Assembly (NCBI GenBank): GCA_902555665.1
Contig: CACDTF010000007.1
Coordinates: 1 to 49,276, forward strand
Source of the DNA: an uncultured Pelagibacteraceae bacterium
Lineage (GTDB): Bacteria > Pseudomonadota > Alphaproteobacteria > Pelagibacterales > Pelagibacteraceae
Direction of reading: 5' to 3'
Length of the DNA: 49,276 bases
The translations under genes were made by a program, and so were the position numbers. This document shows positions 8,685 to 18,000 of the stretch, one piece after another. Position 1 is the stretch's first letter. Each line of letters begins with the position of its first letter. The notes below the pieces were generated by a model. The model made no database searches, was not told the DNA's origin, and was given only the letters and a program-made list of their open reading frames with translations.

Positions 8685-9354
8685 TAGATGATTTTATACT
8701 ACCATCTATCATCTCCAATAGGCAATCTGCCTTATTAGCAAAGAATCTATTATGAGTTGCAAATATAATAAGTCTATTCGACCTTTTTTGTTTATATAAA
8801 AGTTCAAAAACATCTTTTGCTGTTTCCATATCCAAACTTCCAGTCGGTTCATCTGCTAAAATAATTTCAGGATCATTTACAATTGCTCTTGCTATAGCAA
8901 CTCTTTGAGCCTCACCACCTGATAGTTGAGATGGAAAGTGATCTGCCCTCTTAGAAAGACCAATTTTTTTGAGTAATTTTTCTGCATTAGATATTGCTAA
9001 TTCTTTATTGTCATTAATTGCAAGTGAGGCCAAATATATATTTTCTAAAGCAGTAAAATCTGGGAGAAGATTATTTTGTTGATAAACAATTCCTATTTTT
9101 TTGGATCTATAAATATCATTTTTTTCAGATTCATTGAAATTTACAGGAATTTTATCAAAATGGATTGATCCAGATGATGGTCTATCGATCAATGAAATTA
9201 AATTTAATAGAGTTGATTTGCCTGACCCAGATGGCCCCATTATGGAATAGCTTTTACCTTTATCAAATTTTTGAGAAAGATTTTTTAATACTTTAACTGT
9301 TTTTTCAGTTTTAAAAGTTTTAAATATTTTTTTTAATTCAAGAAAATTATTCAT
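8677..9354 (-). CDS. lolD: Lipoprotein-release ABC transporter ATP-binding protein
   Basis: 225 aa ABC ATPase of the LolD/MacB type. Visible: Walker A GPSGSGKSTLLN near residue 40, Q-loop QQNNLLPDFTALEN, signature LSGGEAQRVAIARA near 140, Walker B IILADEPTGSLD and the H-loop ATHN. It energises release of outer-membrane lipoproteins from the inner membrane to LolA. It overlaps the upstream FtsX-type permease gene by 8 nt and dnaE by 8 nt, the same junction type on both sides. The adjacent permease supports the Lol role over other FtsX-linked exporters. Confidence 0.9.
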   Translation of the reverse strand: MNNFLELKKIFKTFKTEKTVKVLKNLSQKFDKGKSYSIMGPSGSGKSTLLNLISLIDRPSSGSIHFDKIPVNFNESEKNDIYRSKKIGIVYQQNNLLPDFTALENIYLASLAINDNKELAISNAEKLLKKIGLSKRADHFPSQLSGGEAQRVAIARAIVNDPEIILADEPTGSLDMETAKDVFELLYKQKRSNRLIIFATHNRFFANKADCLLEMIDGSIKSSNV

Positions 9355-10579
9355 ATTTTAAAGATTTAATTGGGTCTAGTTTCGCTGCTTTAAAGGCAGG
9401 AAAAATTGAAACTATTATTGTTATAATTATTGAACAAATTGATATTAAAAAAATTGATGTTGGATCTATTTCTGAAGGCATCTTGCTTAAAAAATAAATT
9501 TCTTCTGGAAATAAACTTATATTAAATGTTGAGCTAAGAAATTGTCTAAAATTCTCTATATAAAGAGAAAACGTTACACCTAAAAAAATTCCAAAAATAG
9601 TAGCTGATGTTCCTATTATTACACCTACTAAAAAAAATATTTTTACAATTGATTTATTTAACACACCAATTGACTTTAAAATTGCGATATCTCTTGTTTT
9701 GTTTTTAACTAAAATTGTTAACCCAGAAATTATATTAAAGGCTGCCACAATAATTATTAAAGATAAGATAATAAACATTACATTTCTTTCTACTTTCAAG
9801 GCAGAAAATAATGAACTATTCATATCAGCCCAACTTACAACAAATTCTTCATCAAAAATTTCTTGGACAATAAATTTTTGCTGATCAATTTTATTTGGGT
9901 TTTTTAAATAAATTTCTAAATTTCTATCCTCTGACTTATAGTCAAAAAAATCCTCAAGAGTACTTAAGTTAATAAATGCGATATTATTATCAAACTCAGC
10001 CAAACCACTATTGTATATTGATGCTACCAAAAAGGTTTTTTGTTTTGGCATACTACCAATAATTGTTTCTATTCCTGATGGTGAAAGTAAAGTTAATTCA
10101 TCACCTATTTTTAGATTTAAAGAAAAACTTAATTCATTGCCTATAGAAATATAGTTTCTATTTAGTTGATTTTTGTTGCCTTTAAAATTTTCATTTTTGA
10201 CAATTTCTAAACTTGGAAAGTCATTTGTTTTATATCCACGTAATACTATACCTTTTGATGTATCGTTTTTAAGTATAATAGCTTCACCAGAGTTACTTAA
10301 AATAATATTTTCTGAAATTAATTTTAAATTTTTTTTATTTATTTTTTTTTCATCAATTGGATTTCCGTAAGTTTTTACAGTAATGTGTGAATTAAAGCCG
10401 ACTATTTTATTTATCAGCTCAGTCCTAAATCCATTCATAACAGACATCACAATAATAAGAACCGCAACTCCAAGACTTATTCCTATAAAAGAAAAAATAG
10501 ATATAACATTCAAAAAGCCATCTTTTTTTCTGGCTTTTAAAAATCTAAAAGTAATTTCTTTTTCTAAAGTAGAAATCAA
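9347..10579 (-). CDS. lolC: Lipoprotein-releasing system transmembrane protein (LolC/LolE type)
   Basis: 410 aa. Architecture matches LolC/E: an N-terminal cytoplasmic stretch and first membrane helix (FSFIGISLGVAVLIIVMSVMNGF), a large periplasmic domain (about residues 50-260), then three helices of an FtsX domain, including a conserved region reading AILKSIGVLNKSIVKIFF. It forms the membrane part of the transporter that hands lipoproteins to LolA. Only one such permease gene is present, consistent with a homodimeric LolF-like arrangement in alphaproteobacteria (family knowledge). It overlaps proS by 4 nt and lolD by 8 nt. Confidence 0.88.
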   Translation of the reverse strand: MISTLEKEITFRFLKARKKDGFLNVISIFSFIGISLGVAVLIIVMSVMNGFRTELINKIVGFNSHITVKTYGNPIDEKKINKKNLKLISENIILSNSGEAIILKNDTSKGIVLRGYKTNDFPSLEIVKNENFKGNKNQLNRNYISIGNELSFSLNLKIGDELTLLSPSGIETIIGSMPKQKTFLVASIYNSGLAEFDNNIAFINLSTLEDFFDYKSEDRNLEIYLKNPNKIDQQKFIVQEIFDEEFVVSWADMNSSLFSALKVERNVMFIILSLIIIVAAFNIISGLTILVKNKTRDIAILKSIGVLNKSIVKIFFLVGVIIGTSATIFGIFLGVTFSLYIENFRQFLSSTFNISLFPEEIYFLSKMPSEIDPTSIFLISICSIIITIIVSIFPAFKAAKLDPIKSLKYE

Positions 10580-11910
10580 ATTGAATTTTTTTGTTTAGTT
10601 ATAATTTCTATAATTTTACTTAATGGTAAATTTTGAGTTTCACCACCGGTTTCCTTGAACTCTAATAAATCACCCTCACTTTTCTTACCAATAATAATTT
10701 GATATGGGGCACCAATTAAATTCATTTTTTTAATTTTTGATGAGAAATTCTCATCTGTATCATCAATGATCGCATCAATATTATTTTTGATTAATTCTAT
10801 ATTGATATTATTTGCTTTATCTAAAGCTGAGGTGTCATTTTTATTTATCATAGGTATTAAAGCAATATCATAAGGAGCAACAGACAATGGCCATTTCATG
10901 ATTTCATTTTTATCATCATATTTAGCCTCAATTATAGCCCCTACTAACCTTGATACACCAATTCCATAAGAACCCATTTTTACAAAATCTTTTTTTCCTC
11001 CTGGTAAATCAACAGATGCTCCCATTGGTTTTGAATACTTGTCACCAAAATAAAATATATGACCTACTTCGATACCTTTTGTAATCAATTGATTTTCCTT
11101 AGAAACAATTTTTTCAAACTCTTCTTTATTAAACTTTTCATCCGTTACGGCGTAAAACTGTTCATATTTTTTTCTCATACTTTCTAATGATACTTTTTCT
11201 ATTTCTGTATCATCGCTATCAAGATCAAATATTCTTTTATCAGTGAAAATTTTACTTTCTCCAGTATCAGCAAGAATAATAAATTCATGAGATAAGTTTC
11301 CACCTATAGGTCCTGTATCAGCGGCCATAGGTATTGCTGTCAAAGATAATCTTTTAAATGTTCTTAAATAAGAAAGAAAGAATTTATTATAAGAATAAAA
11401 AGCTTCTTCATCTGATACATCAAATGAATATGCATCTTTCATATAAAACTCTCTACCACGCATAATTCCAAATCTAGGTCTAATTTCATCTCTGAACTTC
11501 CATTGAATATGATACATAAGTTGCGGGAGTGATTTATAAGATTTTATTGAAGATCTAAAAATTTCAGTAACTTGCTCCTCATTGGTTGGTCCATATAACA
11601 TTTCTCTATTTTGACGGTCAGTTATTCTTAACATTTCTTCACCATAATCGTCATACCGACCACTTTCTTTCCAAATTTCGCTGGATTGAATTGTTGGCAT
11701 TAATATTTCTTGAGCTCCAATTTTATTTTGTTCTTGTCTTACAATGTCCTCTATTTTTTTCATTACCTTAAAACCTAAAGGTAACCATGAATAAATTCCT
11801 GCAGAGGCTTGCTTAATCATGCCTACTCTCAACATCAATTGATGAGATTTAATTTTTGCTTCTGAAGGATTATTTTTTAATATTGGTATAAATAAATTTG
11901 ATAAAAGCAT
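10576..11910 (-). CDS. proS: Prolyl-tRNA synthetase, short type-2 form
   Basis: 444 aa class II aminoacyl-tRNA synthetase charging tRNA-Pro. Motif 2 (FRDEIRPRFGIMRGREFYMKD) and motif 3 (GSYGIGVSRLVGAI) are clear, followed by a C-terminal anticodon-binding domain (APYDIALIPM onward). The length shows that the ~180-residue editing insertion of the E. coli-type enzyme is absent, as in the type-2 enzymes of alphaproteobacteria. It sits between a DUF1467 gene (1 nt gap) and lolC (4 nt overlap). Confidence 0.96.
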   Translation of the reverse strand: MLLSNLFIPILKNNPSEAKIKSHQLMLRVGMIKQASAGIYSWLPLGFKVMKKIEDIVRQEQNKIGAQEILMPTIQSSEIWKESGRYDDYGEEMLRITDRQNREMLYGPTNEEQVTEIFRSSIKSYKSLPQLMYHIQWKFRDEIRPRFGIMRGREFYMKDAYSFDVSDEEAFYSYNKFFLSYLRTFKRLSLTAIPMAADTGPIGGNLSHEFIILADTGESKIFTDKRIFDLDSDDTEIEKVSLESMRKKYEQFYAVTDEKFNKEEFEKIVSKENQLITKGIEVGHIFYFGDKYSKPMGASVDLPGGKKDFVKMGSYGIGVSRLVGAIIEAKYDDKNEIMKWPLSVAPYDIALIPMINKNDTSALDKANNINIELIKNNIDAIIDDTDENFSSKIKKMNLIGAPYQIIIGKKSEGDLLEFKETGGETQNLPLSKIIEIITKQKNSI

Positions 11911-11911
11911 C

Positions 11912-12157
11912 TTAATTAATCATATTTCTTAAATTTAAATATTCAAATTTAATTAATAAGTAAATTATTATGAAAATGACAGTAGTAATTCCAGTGCAAT
12001 AAAGGAATTTTTTCAGCATTTTTGGATTTTCAGGTGATCCAGGATCCTCACCGTCAATTTTTACAGTCTTTGTTCGATTCACATCAATAGGTAGAATAGC
12101 AAAAAAAACTATCCACCATATAATTATATAGATAATAGCTAAGCCTGTTGCGCTCAT
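11912..12157 (-). CDS. DUF1467 family small membrane protein
   Basis: 81 aa with two membrane helices (about residues 5-25 and 50-68). Between them is a short polar loop, PIDVNRTKTVKIDGEDPGSPENP. This loop, with the conserved Asp/Gly/Pro-rich sequence, is characteristic of DUF1467. The function is unknown. Family members are commonly found beside proS and RNase J genes in alphaproteobacteria (recalled, not searched). The start overlaps the rnj stop by one base (TAATG) and proS follows after 1 nt, so it is translated as part of this chain. Confidence 0.82.
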   Translation of the reverse strand: MSATGLAIIYIIIWWIVFFAILPIDVNRTKTVKIDGEDPGSPENPKMLKKFLYCTGITTVIFIIIYLLIKFEYLNLRNMIN

Positions 12158-13815
12158 TAAATTCTTACTAAATTGATATTTGTAAAAGGTTTTTTCCCTG
12201 TTCTATCTTTTGAAAACTTTCTACATGCAATTTTTAATGCGTCAATAAGATTGTGTTCTTGTTGTTTGCTTCCAATTTTAAAAGTTCTAGAGGTTTTCTC
12301 TATTTCCTCTTCTAATCCATAAACAAAATCATCTCGATCATCTACAGGTAAACCACGAAATGAAAGAATAGGGTTATTGTGTATATTACCTTTAGGTGTA
12401 ATCATTATTGTTACCTCAAGATATCCATTAGCGCTTAAATTTTTCCTATCTTTTATCGATTGTGAATCTGGATCAACGCTTACACTACCATCTAAATAAA
12501 GTCTGCCGCTCGGGGCCTTGTCATATACTTCAGGTTTTTCACCTGGATATAACTTAACAATATCACCATTTTCTACTTGAACTGGATGTGGCACTTGCAT
12601 TTCTTTTGCAAAATTAATGTGTTCTATCATGTGCCTATGTTCGCCGTGTACTGGTATTACACATCTAGGTTTTACCCATTGGTACATCTCTTTAAGATCT
12701 TCTCTATTTGGATGCCCAGAAACATGAACAAATTCGGTTTCTTCAGATATTACTTCAATACCATCTTTAACAAGTTGGTTGTGAAGTTTATAAAGTTTTT
12801 TTTCATTACCAGGTATAATTTTTGAAGAAAAAATTACAGCATCCCCTTTTTCAATAAAAACATCCGGATGAACATAACTAGAAATTCTCATCATTGCACC
12901 CATAGGTTCGCCCTGGCTTCCAGTACACAAATACACAATTTTTTCTCTTGAAAAATTTTTAGCTTCTCTTGGATCAATTGGTTCAATTGTATTTTTTAAA
13001 TATCCACATTGACGTGCAGCTTTATAAATACGATGCATTGATCTTCCAACTAAAGAGATTTGTCTTCCTGTTTGTTCTGCACAATAAAAAGCGGTCTCCA
13101 TTCTAGCTACATTGGAAGCAAATGATGTTATGATAATTCTTTTTTTTAATCGAGACATAACGTTTAACATATTTTTTCTTACATCTAATTCTGAACCTGA
13201 TCTACCAGCGCTAAAAACATTTGTTGAGTCACAAATCATTGCTAGCACACCTTCTTCACCAATTTCCTTTAATCTTTTTTCGTTTATATTGTCTCCAATC
13301 AAAGGATTTGGGTCTACCTTCCAATCTCCAGTATGCAAAATGATTCCTGCAGGAGTTTTTATTCTAAGCCCGTTTGGTTCTAATATAGAATGCGTTAAAG
13401 TAATGTATTCAATTTCAAATGGATCCAGAGAAACCTTTCCATTTAATTCAACAATCTGTAAATCATTAGTTATATCGATTTGTTTTTCTCTAAATTTTTC
13501 TCGAATTAATACAGCTGTAAAAGGAGTTGCAAAAATTTTACATTGTAATTTTGGCCATAGATGAGCAATTGCACCAATGTGATCCTCGTGGGCGTGTGTT
13601 AAAACTATTCCTAATAAATTATCTTTTCTTTCTACTATAAACCCAGGATCTGGATAAATTAAATCAATACCTGGAATAGTATCATCTGCAAACGTTACCC
13701 CTATGTCGACCATAATCCATTTATGATCACTAGGCTGTCCATAGCCGAACAAATTCATGTTCATGCCTATTTCGCCTGATCCACCTAATGGACAAAATAA
13801 TAGTTCATCTTTCAT
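12157..13815 (-). CDS. rnj: Ribonuclease J
   Basis: 552 aa metallo-beta-lactamase/beta-CASP RNase, a 5'-3' exo- and endoribonuclease involved in RNA turnover and maturation. Visible: zinc motif LTHAHEDHIGAI near residue 75, HTGDWKVDPNP near 165, CDSTNV near 195, the beta-CASP motifs (TSFASNVARM; CTGSQGEPMGAM; SGHPNREDL) and IPVHGEHRHM near 395. The C-terminal ~100 residues form the typical dimerisation/C-terminal domain. It lies 1 nt downstream of coaX and overlaps the DUF1467 gene by one base. Confidence 0.95.
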   Translation of the reverse strand: MKDELLFCPLGGSGEIGMNMNLFGYGQPSDHKWIMVDIGVTFADDTIPGIDLIYPDPGFIVERKDNLLGIVLTHAHEDHIGAIAHLWPKLQCKIFATPFTAVLIREKFREKQIDITNDLQIVELNGKVSLDPFEIEYITLTHSILEPNGLRIKTPAGIILHTGDWKVDPNPLIGDNINEKRLKEIGEEGVLAMICDSTNVFSAGRSGSELDVRKNMLNVMSRLKKRIIITSFASNVARMETAFYCAEQTGRQISLVGRSMHRIYKAARQCGYLKNTIEPIDPREAKNFSREKIVYLCTGSQGEPMGAMMRISSYVHPDVFIEKGDAVIFSSKIIPGNEKKLYKLHNQLVKDGIEVISEETEFVHVSGHPNREDLKEMYQWVKPRCVIPVHGEHRHMIEHINFAKEMQVPHPVQVENGDIVKLYPGEKPEVYDKAPSGRLYLDGSVSVDPDSQSIKDRKNLSANGYLEVTIMITPKGNIHNNPILSFRGLPVDDRDDFVYGLEEEIEKTSRTFKIGSKQQEHNLIDALKIACRKFSKDRTGKKPFTNINLVRI

Positions 13816-13816
13816 A

Positions 13817-14563
13817 TTATTTAATTAACTTTGAAATCTTTATTAAGCCTTTAATTGTAATATCTTGGTTGTGAGTTGCTTTCGTTTTTATTGAGTTTTT
13901 AAATAAATCTGAAAATCCACCAGTAATAATTATTTTAAAAGATTTTCCGGTCTCCTTCTTAATTAAATTAATAATATTGTCAATTAAACCAGCATAACCC
14001 CAAAAAAAGCCTGATCTAACAGCAGAGATTGTATTTTTACCAATGACTTTATTGATCTTTTTTAAATCTATTTTTGGAATCAAAGTTGCTTTGTCAGACA
14101 AGGTATTAAGAGATAATCTCACACCTGGGGCAATAATTCCTCCAAAATAAGTATTTTTAATTAGTACATCAAAAGTTGTTGCTGTACCAAAATCTAAAAT
14201 TATAAAATTATTTTTATTATTCATTAAACTTATAGCATTAGTAATTCTATCTGATCCTACCTGTTTATAATTTACTTTGATTTTTATAAGTGATTTTAAG
14301 TTTAATTTTTTAACCTCATGGCATTTTAGTTTAACTTTTTGCGATAAAAATTTATTAATTATAGAAAATGTATTTGGAACGACACTACAAAATAATATTT
14401 TTTCAATTTTATGTAATTGAATTTTATTTTTTTTAAATAAAATATTAAGCTGTCTGTTGTTTACAGATGTTGATAAAAAAGTAATTTTTTTTAAAATTTT
14501 ATTATTTTTAGAAACAATACATAATTTTGTTTCTGTATTACCAATATCGCCTAGAATATACAT
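13817..14563 (-). CDS. coaX: Type III pantothenate kinase
   Basis: 248 aa. Catalyses ATP-dependent phosphorylation of pantothenate, the first step of coenzyme A synthesis. ASKHA-fold signatures of CoaX are present: GDIGNTETKL at the N-terminus (phosphate loop), YKQVGSDRITNAI near residue 100, ILDFGTATTFDV near 125, FGGIIAPGV near 140 and IITGGFSDLF near 215. The ATG overlaps the birA stop by one base (TAATG). The pairing of birA with coaX is widespread in bacteria and links two cofactor functions. Confidence 0.94.
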   Translation of the reverse strand: MYILGDIGNTETKLCIVSKNNKILKKITFLSTSVNNRQLNILFKKNKIQLHKIEKILFCSVVPNTFSIINKFLSQKVKLKCHEVKKLNLKSLIKIKVNYKQVGSDRITNAISLMNNKNNFIILDFGTATTFDVLIKNTYFGGIIAPGVRLSLNTLSDKATLIPKIDLKKINKVIGKNTISAVRSGFFWGYAGLIDNIINLIKKETGKSFKIIITGGFSDLFKNSIKTKATHNQDITIKGLIKISKLIK

Positions 14564-15099
14564 TATTTAATTTTATATAATTTAGATATTTTTTTTTCAA
14601 AAAGTTGTTTTAGTTTATTTTCTACAATTAATTTACTAATACTTTTTTTAGTTACCTCTTGCAAGTTTGTGGCAGGATAATTCCTTATAATTGGATTTTT
14701 TTTAATATTTATGCCTATACCAGTAATTAAAAATTTTTTATCTCTTACAAATATGACTTCTTGTAAAATGCCACTAATTTTTTTTTTATCAATTAATAAA
14801 TCGTTCGGTTTTTTAAATAAAATTTTTTTACTTGTAAATGACGAGAGTAATTTTTTGACTAAAAGACAATTGATTTTTGTTATAGTATTAATCGATAGTT
14901 TCGTTTTATTTAGTTCATTAAAAAAAGAGATAAATAAATTTCCTTTTGATGATACCCATTTTCTCCCATACTGTCCTCTACCATTCACCTGTGTTTCAGC
15001 AACAACCATGCCTAAGTTGTATTTAGTTTCTTTGATAATTCTTATTGCAGTGTTATTTGTGCTTTTAACTTTTTTAAATTTAAATTTTTTTAATTTCAT
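14563..15099 (-). CDS. birA: Biotin-[acetyl-CoA-carboxylase] ligase, short form
   Basis: 178 aa from the ATG at 15097-15099, which overlaps the nuoN stop as TGATG; a TTG one codon upstream is possible but less likely. It attaches biotin to the carboxyl carrier protein. Motifs: KSTNNTAIR, ETQVNGRGQYGRKWVSSKGNLF (the biotinyl-AMP loop), KKPNDLLIDKKKISGILQE and ITGIGINIKKNP. No N-terminal DNA-binding domain, so no repressor role. It also appears to lack the C-terminal SH3-like domain, ending soon after the catalytic core. The stop is fixed by the coaX overlap, so the truncation seems real rather than a frameshift. Confidence 0.9.
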   Translation of the reverse strand: MKLKKFKFKKVKSTNNTAIRIIKETKYNLGMVVAETQVNGRGQYGRKWVSSKGNLFISFFNELNKTKLSINTITKINCLLVKKLLSSFTSKKILFKKPNDLLIDKKKISGILQEVIFVRDKKFLITGIGINIKKNPIIRNYPATNLQEVTKKSISKLIVENKLKQLFEKKISKLYKIK

Positions 15100-16517
15100 C
15101 AAATAATATTAATTCTTGAAACAACTTCTATTAACTGACTTGGGAATATGAAGTATAAAAGAATTAATATCGTTGAAACTGTAAGTGAAAATTTTAACCA
15201 TAAGCTATGATCCGTATCGTATTTGTCTTTTTCTTTATCAAAGTAAATTATTTTTATAATTCTTAAATAATAAAAAGCTGCAACTACAGTAGATAACAAT
15301 CCTACTATAGCTAAGAAAAACATTGATTGTTCTAATACAGCTTTAAATACATAGAACTTAGCAAAGAAACCTGCTAAAGGCGGAATACCTGCTAAAGAAA
15401 AAAGTATTACAAGCAAGCATAAAGATAAAAGTGGATGGTTTTTTGATAATCCTGAGAGATCCTCAATATCTTCATAATATTGATCCTTTCTTCTTAACAT
15501 CAATAGACATGAGAAAAGAGCTAAATTCATAACAACATAAATAGAAATATAAATTATCGAACTTTGAATTCCTTCATTAGAAGCTGTGGCTAGTCCTGCT
15601 AATGTGTAACCAATGTGTCCTATAGAACTGTAAGCAATTAGTCTTTTAATATTAGTTTGCCCTATAGCAGCAACTGCTCCAAAAACCATAGATGCTATAG
15701 ATAAGAAAACTATTATCATTTGCCATTGGTCAATTAAATTTAGGAAAGGAACATATAAAAATCTTATAAATACAGTCAAAGCAGCTACTTTTGGCACTAT
15801 TGTAAAAAATAAAGTTACAGTTGTTGGAGATCCTTCATAAACATCAGGTGCCCACATATGGAATGGAACTGCAGAAATTTTAAATGCTAAACCAACTAAT
15901 ATGAAGACAATCCCAAAAGTTAAAACATATTCCTCAGAATTTAGTTGATTTGATATTATATCAAAATTGGTAGAACCTGAAAAACCATAAACTAAAGAAC
16001 ATCCATATAATAATAATCCTGATGATAATGCACTTAAAACAAAATATTTCAAACCAGCTTCTGATGATTTTAATTGATCTCTGTTATATGTAGCTAAAAC
16101 ATATAGAGCTAATGACTGTAATTCTAAGCCCATATAAAAAACAATTAAATCATTTGAACTTATCATTACCATCATTCCAAGAATTGAACTCAAAATAAGA
16201 ACCGGGTATTCTATATTATATATTTTAAATGTTTTTAAATAAGTTGATGAAATAACTAAAACTAAAAAACCTCCAATTAAAGTTATAATTTTCATTAGTG
16301 AGGACATACTGTCAATCACAACGCTTTCATTAAACAAAGTTTCTCTATTTACAGAGTAAGTTTCATTAAATGTTATTATTGTTGTAATTAAAATTGCAAA
16401 CAAAGATAAATTAAAAGTAATTTTAGAACTGTCATTTTTAAACACGCCTAAAATAAGTAAAAACATAATTGATAAAGAAATAAAAATTTCAGGTAATATT
16501 GCATTTAAATTTTCCAT
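15099..16517 (-). CDS. nuoN: NADH-quinone oxidoreductase subunit N
   Basis: 472 aa, about 14 membrane helices, member of the antiporter-like subunit family of complex I. It contains the proton-channel motifs FYMGLELQSLALYVLA, SAVPFHMWAPDVYEGSPT and IKRLIAYSSIGHIGY, which carry the conserved Glu and Lys residues of this family. Part of the proton-pumping membrane arm. It is the last gene of the nuo operon, 1 nt after nuoM, and runs by a one-base overlap into birA, so transcription continues beyond complex I. Confidence 0.96.
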   Translation of the reverse strand: MENLNAILPEIFISLSIMFLLILGVFKNDSSKITFNLSLFAILITTIITFNETYSVNRETLFNESVVIDSMSSLMKIITLIGGFLVLVISSTYLKTFKIYNIEYPVLILSSILGMMVMISSNDLIVFYMGLELQSLALYVLATYNRDQLKSSEAGLKYFVLSALSSGLLLYGCSLVYGFSGSTNFDIISNQLNSEEYVLTFGIVFILVGLAFKISAVPFHMWAPDVYEGSPTTVTLFFTIVPKVAALTVFIRFLYVPFLNLIDQWQMIIVFLSIASMVFGAVAAIGQTNIKRLIAYSSIGHIGYTLAGLATASNEGIQSSIIYISIYVVMNLALFSCLLMLRRKDQYYEDIEDLSGLSKNHPLLSLCLLVILFSLAGIPPLAGFFAKFYVFKAVLEQSMFFLAIVGLLSTVVAAFYYLRIIKIIYFDKEKDKYDTDHSLWLKFSLTVSTILILLYFIFPSQLIEVVSRINII

Positions 16518-16518
16518 A

Positions 16519-18000
16519 TTATTTACTAGCTATATTTGTGTTATTCATATTAATTAAATCGGTAACAGAAACTTCAATAGTGTTGATTAATGGATCAGGG
16601 TAAAAACCAAAAAATAAGATTGGTGCAGCTAAACAAGATAAAATAAAATATTCAGATCTATTTAAATCTAAAATTTTTTTAAGATCTTCATTAATTAATT
16701 TTCCAAATACTACTCTTTTATAGAGCCATAACATGTATGCAGCTCCTAAAATTACTCCAATACTTGCTATAACAGCTACTAAAAAATTATCCTTGAAAGC
16801 TCCCATTAATATTAAAAACTCACCAATAAAACCGCTGGTTCCAGGTAAACCAAGTGATGCTAAAGCAAATAACATAAACAATATTGAATATTTTGGAATT
16901 ACAGAAACTAGTCCACCATATGTACTTATCAATCTAGAATGCATTCTGTCATAAACTACGCCAACAGTTAAAAATAATGCTGCTGAAACTAAGCCATGGC
17001 TTATCATTTGAATTATACTTCCTTCTATTCCTTGTTGTTGCAAAGTGAATATACCCAAAGTTACAAAACCCATATGCGCAACTGAAGAATAAGCAATTAA
17101 CTTTTTCATATCTTCCTGCATTAAAGCTATCAGTGAAGTAAATATGATTGCTATAACGCTCAAGGTGTAAATTAATGGTGTAAATACCTCTGATGCAATC
17201 GGAAAAAGACCTAAAGAAAATCTTATAAAACCATATCCAGCCATCTTTAACAAAATTGCGGCTAATAATACAGATCCTGCTGTAGGAGCCTCAACGTGTG
17301 CATCAGGTAACCATGTATGAACTGGCCACATAGGTGTTTTAACTGCAAATGAACTAAAAAATGCTAACCACAATAGATTTTGATATTTAACATCAATACC
17401 AATTTCATATAGTTGAACCACGTCAGTTGTTCCTGTAATCCAATAAATTGAAATTATTGCAACTAACATTAAAACAGAACCTAACAATGTATATAAAAAG
17501 AATTTGAATGCTGAATAGACTCTTCTTGCTCCTCCCCAAATACCAATAATTAAAAACATTGGGATTAATCCAGCTTCAAAAAATAAATAAAATACAATCA
17601 AATCAAGCGCAGAGAAAACACCAATCATAAAACTTTCCATAATTAATATTGCAATTAAAAAATCTCTTAATCTATTTTTAACAGAGTTGTTTACAGATAT
17701 AATGCATAATGGTGTAATAAATGTTGTTAGTATAATAAACAAAATTGAAATACCATCTACTCCCACTTTGTAATTAATAAAACTTTTAATCCATGTTCTA
17801 TCTTCTATAAATTGAAAACTAGAAGTAGATTGATCAAAAGCAATCCACAAGTAGATGGAAATTAAAAAATTAACTACTGCTGTGAATAAGGCTACATATT
17901 TAATCGTAGTATTATTTCCTTCTTTTTCTTTTATAAAAAATAAAAATAAGGCTCCTATTGTTGGCAATAATATTAGAGATGAAAGAATAGGAAAATTCAT
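16519..18000 (-). CDS. nuoM: NADH-quinone oxidoreductase subunit M
   Basis: 493 aa polytopic membrane subunit. Diagnostic stretches: YFFEAGLIPMFLIIGIWGG-like sequence (LFFEAGLIPMFLIIGIWGG), FAVKTPMWPVHTWLPDAHVEAPTAGS with the conserved Lys, and MKKLIAYSSVAHMGFVTLG. One of three antiporter-like proton channels of complex I. Junctions: one-base overlap with nuoL (TAATG) and 1 nt before nuoN. Confidence 0.96.
   Translation of the reverse strand: MNFPILSSLILLPTIGALFLFFIKEKEGNNTTIKYVALFTAVVNFLISIYLWIAFDQSTSSFQFIEDRTWIKSFINYKVGVDGISILFIILTTFITPLCIISVNNSVKNRLRDFLIAILIMESFMIGVFSALDLIVFYLFFEAGLIPMFLIIGIWGGARRVYSAFKFFLYTLLGSVLMLVAIISIYWITGTTDVVQLYEIGIDVKYQNLLWLAFFSSFAVKTPMWPVHTWLPDAHVEAPTAGSVLLAAILLKMAGYGFIRFSLGLFPIASEVFTPLIYTLSVIAIIFTSLIALMQEDMKKLIAYSSVAHMGFVTLGIFTLQQQGIEGSIIQMISHGLVSAALFLTVGVVYDRMHSRLISTYGGLVSVIPKYSILFMLFALASLGLPGTSGFIGEFLILMGAFKDNFLVAVIASIGVILGAAYMLWLYKRVVFGKLINEDLKKILDLNRSEYFILSCLAAPILFFGFYPDPLINTIEVSVTDLINMNNTNIASK

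Noticed and set aside
13112..13564. 150-codon plus-strand open frame inside rnj
   Set aside because: Antisense to a clearly functional RNase J; no recognisable motif, a shadow caused by codon bias.
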